DNA from: Longibacter salinarum
Lineage (GTDB): Bacteria; Bacteroidota; Rhodothermia; Rhodothermales; Salinibacteraceae
DNA length: 64,000 nt
Reading direction: 5' to 3'
Assembly: GCF_002554795.1 (NCBI RefSeq)
Contig: NZ_PDEQ01000001.1
Span: forward strand, 310,001-374,000
Shown here piece by piece: positions 60,903 to 64,000 of the stretch. Both the position numbers and the translations under genes were made by a program. The notes beneath the pieces are model-generated. The model worked only from the letters and a program-made list of their open reading frames with translations. It was not told where the DNA came from and did no database searches. How positions within the stretch are numbered: position 1 is the first letter of the stretch; every line of letters starts with the position of its first letter.

Positions 60903-60957
60903 TTTCGCTGCGAGGCTGTCGGTCTTGACGCCGGTCGCACGTATCGAGGTCGTGAAT

Positions 60958-61791
60958 TTAACCGAGGGCCACGTCGAGAAGCATCATGACCGCGAAGCCG
61001 CCCATCGCTCCCATCGTAGCCAGGTCGGTGTTCCCGTGACGCTGCGATTCGGGGATGAGCTCCTCCACGACCACAAAAATCATCGCCCCCGCTGCGAACG
61101 ACAGAGCGTACGGAAGGAGGGGGCGAACGGAGACAACAGCAAATGCGCCGAGCACGGCCGAAACGGGTTCGACGAACCCAGACATTTGTCCGTACCAGAA
61201 GCTTTTTAGAGGCGTAACGCCTTCGCCGCGGAGCGGCATCGACACCGCAATCCCCTCCGGGAAGTTTTGCAGGCCGATCCCGATCGCCAGCGCGACAGCG
61301 GCCGCAAGAGTTGCCCCGGTAGCCACATCCATTTGAAGTGCTGCAGCGCCGAATGTCACGCCCACAGCCAGACCTTCAGGAATGTTGTGGAGCGTGATGG
61401 CGAGAACCAGAAGCGTCGCCCGTCGCCAAGACGTCTGCATGCCTTCCGCTTCGTGCATTTCAGCGCCGACGTGGAGGTGAGGTAGAATCGCGTCCGCGAG
61501 GCGCAGAAACACGCCGCCAAGGAGGAATCCGACGGTGGCGGGTAGCCACGTCGGTATGCCCTGGGCCTCCGCCATATCGATCGATGGGGCAAGAAGCGAC
61601 CAGAAACTCGCCGCAATCATGACGCCAGCGGCAAACCCCATCATCGCATCTAGGAACCGGCGATTGACCGACTCAGTGAAAAACACGACTGATGCGCCGA
61701 GGGCGGTCACGGTCCAGGTAAACAGCCCGGCGAGAAGGGCCTGAAGCATCGGAGATTGGACAGCGAACCAGGCGGAGGCGCCTTCGATCAT
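60958..61791 (-). CDS. ZIP family divalent metal transporter
   Basis: A 277-residue protein with eight hydrophobic segments. [13 protein letters not shown] (segment 4) and [11 protein letters not shown] (segment 5) contain the metal-binding HxxxE and GxxxE-type motifs of the GufA/ZupT-like ZIP subfamily. The histidine/acidic loop ([14 protein letters not shown]) between segments 3 and 4 is a metal-sensing loop. It likely imports zinc or iron. The gene is convergent with sixA and no regulator is evident. Confidence 0.94.
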   Translation of the reverse strand: MIEGASAWFAVQSPMLQALLAGLFTWTVTALGASVVFFTESVNRRFLDAMMGFAAGVMIAASFWSLLAPSIDMAEAQGIPTWLPATVGFLLGGVFLRLADAILPHLHVGAEMHEAEGMQTSWRRATLLVLAITLHNIPEGLAVGVTFGAAALQMDVATGATLAAAVALAIGIGLQNFPEGIAVSMPLRGEGVTPLKSFWYGQMSGFVEPVSAVLGAFAVVSVRPLLPYALSFAAGAMIFVVVEELIPESQRHGNTDLATMGAMGGFAVMMLLDVALG

Positions 61792-62119
61792 GGGTTGAGG
61801 GATTGTTTGACAGACGGATTCCAGAAATCACTCTACGACACAACCAGTACAATATCAGGTGGTCTCATCGCACGAGTGGTCGTCAAACTGCTGCAGACGA
61901 TCGGCAGACAGATGGTGCGGAAATATAACTGACGTCTCGATACGCCATCCGCGCGTCGGCACTTTGCCGGTGAGAACAAAACAAAGCGCGCCCCACGACT
62001 CCTAAGATTGGAATCTGGGAACGCGCTGGGTCTGTCACCCTCTCGTTGGTCGGCAGAGCCGAAGAGAGACGAACATGAGGAGGTAGGTGGCGTCGATGAG
62101 CCGTGTCGAAAACCGCGGC
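61792..62119. other. Interval between the ZIP and aldo/keto reductase genes
   Basis: 328 bp holding the aldo/keto reductase terminator (annotated separately) and the ZIP promoter on the minus strand. No further gene was recognised. Confidence 0.4.
61978..62027 (-). terminator. Probable terminator of the aldo/keto reductase gene
   Basis: On the minus strand AGCGCG-(tt)-CCCA pairs with TGGG-(g)-CGCGCT across a long loop, followed by TTGTTTTG. It lies 93 bp downstream of the stop codon. Confidence 0.55.
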
Positions 62120-63109
62120 TTAGTTGTCGCGCCAGTCGCGCTTCTCAGCCGGGCGGTTGTCGAGAATGGCTTCGATCGAGTCGATATGCGTGTCGGTGAG
62201 CCGGTCTGCCACCTCGATTGCCTGCATATTTTCCTCCACCTGCTCGGGACGGGACGCGCCGGTGATGACCGTGCTGACGTCGTCATTTGTGAGGCACCAG
62301 GCCAGAGCAAGCTGGGCCATCGATGCATCGACCTGATCGGCGATGTCGCTGAGCTTTCGAACCTTCTCGATGCGCTCCTCGATGAGTACCTGATCTTTCA
62401 GCCACTCGTAGCCCGCCGTGGCGAGGCGGCTGTCTTCGGGGATGCCGTCGTTATACTTCCCGGTCAGAAGTCCACTCGCGAGCGGGCTCCAGATTGTCGT
62501 TCCAAGCCCAACATCGTGGTACAGCGGCGCATATTCTGATTCGACCCGATCCCGGTGAAACATGTTGTACTGCGGCTGCTCCATCGTCGGCGGCACGAGG
62601 TTGTACTGCCGGGCGATGCCGTGCGCATGCCGGATCTGCTCCGCGCTCCATTCGCTCGTTCCCCAGTACATCGCGTACCCCTGCTCGACGAGGTAACTCA
62701 TCGCGCGGACCGTTTCCTCCACAGGCGTGTGAAGGTCCGGGCGGTGGCAGAACACGAGGTCGACGTAATCCATCTGGAGGCGGTCGAGGGCCGCGTACGT
62801 TCCCTCAAGAACGTGCTTGCGGGACAGGCCGCGATCGTTCGGTCCGTCTCCGCCCCAGAAGATCTTTGTGGAGACAACCAGGTCCGAGCGCTTCCAACCT
62901 TTCGAGTGGAAGATCTCGCCCATCATCAATTCTGACTTCCCATTCGCGTATGCTTCAGCGTTGTCGAAAAAGTTGACGCCATGTTCGTACGCGACCTGCA
63001 TGCATTCCGCGGCACGATCCACGTCGATCTGGTCGCCGAACGTGACCCACGAGCCGAAGGAAAGAGCGGAAACCTGGAGCCCGGAGCGTCCGAGTCTGCG
63101 ATATTGCAT
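62120..63109 (-). CDS. Aldo/keto reductase (YghZ/Kv-beta-like)
   Basis: A 329-residue NADPH-dependent oxidoreductase with an (alpha/beta)8 barrel. [21 protein letters not shown] is the N-terminal motif of the Kv-beta family, [14 protein letters not shown] has the catalytic Asp/Tyr, VVSTKIFWG the Lys, and [12 protein letters not shown] the His-containing region. The C-terminal cofactor segment ([15 protein letters not shown]) is also typical. YghZ reduces methylglyoxal and related aldehydes. ATG 63109 fits the family start. The preceding open frame belongs to the tRNA region and is not coding. Confidence 0.95.
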   Translation of the reverse strand: MQYRRLGRSGLQVSALSFGSWVTFGDQIDVDRAAECMQVAYEHGVNFFDNAEAYANGKSELMMGEIFHSKGWKRSDLVVSTKIFWGGDGPNDRGLSRKHVLEGTYAALDRLQMDYVDLVFCHRPDLHTPVEETVRAMSYLVEQGYAMYWGTSEWSAEQIRHAHGIARQYNLVPPTMEQPQYNMFHRDRVESEYAPLYHDVGLGTTIWSPLASGLLTGKYNDGIPEDSRLATAGYEWLKDQVLIEERIEKVRKLSDIADQVDASMAQLALAWCLTNDDVSTVITGASRPEQVEENMQAIEVADRLTDTHIDSIEAILDNRPAEKRDWRDN

Positions 63110-63246
63110 AGAGTCAAGAGCTAAGAGGAGAGAAGGGCGAGCGGTCGAGAAGGTATGGGACCCGGCGCGAAGGCGAAAGTATCCGGTGTGACGCAGGCGT
63201 GATTCGTTCACGCGACGAGCCGCAGGGTCAAATGTCGTACGGATAA

Positions 63247-63280
63247 TAAAAAAGCCGCACTCCCCGGAGGGGATGCGGCG
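63247..63280 (-). terminator. Terminator of the tRNA-Asp genes
   Basis: On the minus strand GCCGCATCCCC pairs with GGGGAGTGCGGC (one bulge) around a short loop, followed by TTTTTTATT. It lies 40 bp after the first tRNA-Asp and ends the tRNA transcript before the reductase gene. Confidence 0.88.
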
Positions 63281-63320
63281 ACAGCGCGCATACAAGCGCG
63301 GAAGATCTGGAATGGAAAAG

Positions 63321-63394
63321 CGGTCCGGACGGGACTCGAACCCGCGACCTCTGCCGTGACAGGGCAGCATTCTAACCAACTGAACTACCGGACC
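63321..63394 (-). tRNA. tRNA-Asp(GUC), copy nearest the reductase
   Basis: 74 nt. The acceptor stem GGTCCGG pairs with CCGGACC, discriminator G. The anticodon stem CTGCC/GGCAG holds loop CTGTCAC giving anticodon GUC. The T-arm GCGGG-TTCGAGT-CCCGT is normal. CCA is not encoded. Confidence 0.97.
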
Positions 63395-63456
63395 GTAAGG
63401 ACCGCGCCGTATGACTCTGCGCGCGGTACAGCATTAAATCGAAAGAGCGTTGCTGG

Positions 63457-63530
63457 CGGTCCGGACGGGACTCGAACCCGCGACCTCTGCCGTGACAGGG
63501 CAGCATTCTAACCAACTGAACTACCGGACC
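63457..63530 (-). tRNA. tRNA-Asp(GUC), second copy
   Basis: Sequence identical over the full 74 nt to the copy at 63321-63394, same strand, 62 bp away. It is probably co-transcribed with it (and possibly with tRNA-Met upstream) and represents a recent tandem duplication or gene-conversion pair. Confidence 0.97.
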
Positions 63531-63683
63531 GTAAAGTACGCTGCCACGAGCCATAGACTCGTTCGTGACAAGCGTTGCAAAGGGTACAACGGAGAGGCGG
63601 TTTGCGTCAAGACCCATTCTGTGAAGGGTCGTCGATTTGTCCGCCGCTCAAGGCCAAGATGACCTCGCCATCGAATGCCAATC

Positions 63684-63722
63684 AAAATCACCCGCTCTCG
63701 ATGGGGAGGCGGGTGAAAAAAT
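63684..63722 (-). terminator. Terminator after initiator tRNA-Met
   Basis: On the minus strand TCACCCGC and a short extension pair with the complementary GCGGGTGA, followed by TTTTGATT. This suggests the tRNA-Met is transcribed separately from the downstream tRNA-Asp pair. Confidence 0.75.
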
Positions 63723-63771
63723 ACGCTCTTTCAAAAACGATAAGAGCTGTTCTCGCACAACTCGTGCGAAG

Positions 63772-63844
63772 TAGCGGGGGCAGGATTCGAACCTGCGACC
63801 TTCGGGTTATGAGCCCGATGAGCTACCAGCTGCTCTACCCCGCG
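63772..63844 (-). tRNA. Initiator tRNA-Met(CAU)
   Basis: 73 nt with anticodon loop CTCATAA (CAU). Initiator features are the three G:C pairs at the base of the anticodon stem (GGG/CCC), the A11:U24 pair in the D-stem and an unpaired position 1-72 (C1 opposite U72, discriminator A73). The T-arm is GCAGG-TTCGAAT-CCTGC. CCA is not encoded. The exact nature of the 1-72 mismatch (C:U rather than the usual C:A) is noted as unusual. Confidence 0.92.
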
Positions 63845-63979
63845 ATGTAGGGTCTTTCTCTGTTCTGGTCGACGACCATCCCGGACGGGAGGAGGCGGTC
63901 ATGACGCGCCTGGATCAGAACGACGAGTGGAGAGATCTCCACTGCTAATCATATGTCAATGCGCCGGTGAAGACGCGAC

Positions 63980-64000
63980 ATGCATATCGCACAACTTGTG
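63980..64000 (+). CDS. Possible start of a glycosyltransferase gene, partial
   Basis: The last 21 bp read ATG CAT ATC GCA CAA CTT GTG, giving MHIAQLV. This resembles the start of the GT4 protein at 15142 (MHIAQVSP). Only seven codons are in the window, so both the gene and the family are tentative. Confidence 0.35.

Overview
The window looks like a chromosomal segment from a halophilic member of Rhodothermota (Bacteroidota sensu lato, close to Salinibacter, Longibacter and Salisaeta). This is inferred from the roughly 57-60% G+C, the strongly acidic proteins, the scarcity of Shine-Dalgarno sequences, the Npt-type nucleotide carrier, and a gene set for an acylated, glycosylated carotenoid resembling what a salinixanthin-type pigment would need. 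No rRNA, CRISPR array, insertion sequence or phage gene is visible, and there is no obvious sign of recent transfer.

Layout. 1-7.6 kb: a partial Ca2+/Na+ exchanger, a two-domain cytidine deaminase, tRNA-Leu, an MFS carrier, a flippase-like membrane protein and an EamA carrier. 8-11 kb: a lone glycogen-binding module, the nucleotide carrier and several small orphan genes. 11-18.4 kb: DegP-type protease, fumarase, an RMF/CrpP-like small protein, and a GT4 glycosyltransferase next to a debranching-type glucosidase. 18.7-23.4 kb: a DUF2179 membrane protein, a PEBP-like protein, PolX and panC-panD. 23.5-27 kb: a minus-strand group of a retropepsin-like RimB homologue, RimK fused to an RCK_C domain, an AstE-like metallo-deacylase and a small membrane protein; an array of 8-bp tandem repeats lies between rimB and rimK. 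27-36 kb: hydroxyacyl-CoA dehydrogenase, PhoH, DapF, PpiD-type foldase, MtfA, a kynureninase-like enzyme and rplU-rpmA.

36-43.3 kb: a fumarylacetoacetase-fold hydrolase, a ferredoxin-like protein that has lost two cluster cysteines, a PNPOx-like flavoprotein, and a nitrite-reduction module. The module is nirK-nirV-sco-azurin-like, flanked on both sides by paralogous Rrf2 regulators carrying three cysteines each. 43.3-48.8 kb: threonine aldolase, MtgA, GreA, an NlpC/P60 lipoprotein, a bacilliredoxin and an S66 peptidase. 48.9-54.9 kb: a colinear minus-strand run cruF-crtB-acyltransferase-(secreted protein)-GT2-lapA-corA that could synthesise, hydrate, glycosylate and acylate a carotenoid. 55-64 kb: WbqC-like protein, Dcd, a DapA-superfamily aldolase, a large secreted alpha/beta hydrolase, SixA, a ZIP carrier, an aldo/keto reductase, two identical tRNA-Asp genes, initiator tRNA-Met and the first codons of what may be another glycosyltransferase.

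The three places most worth attention are the RimB/RimK-RCK_C/AstE-like group with its repeat array, the nirK module between twin Rrf2 regulators, and the carotenoid glycoside/acyl gene run.
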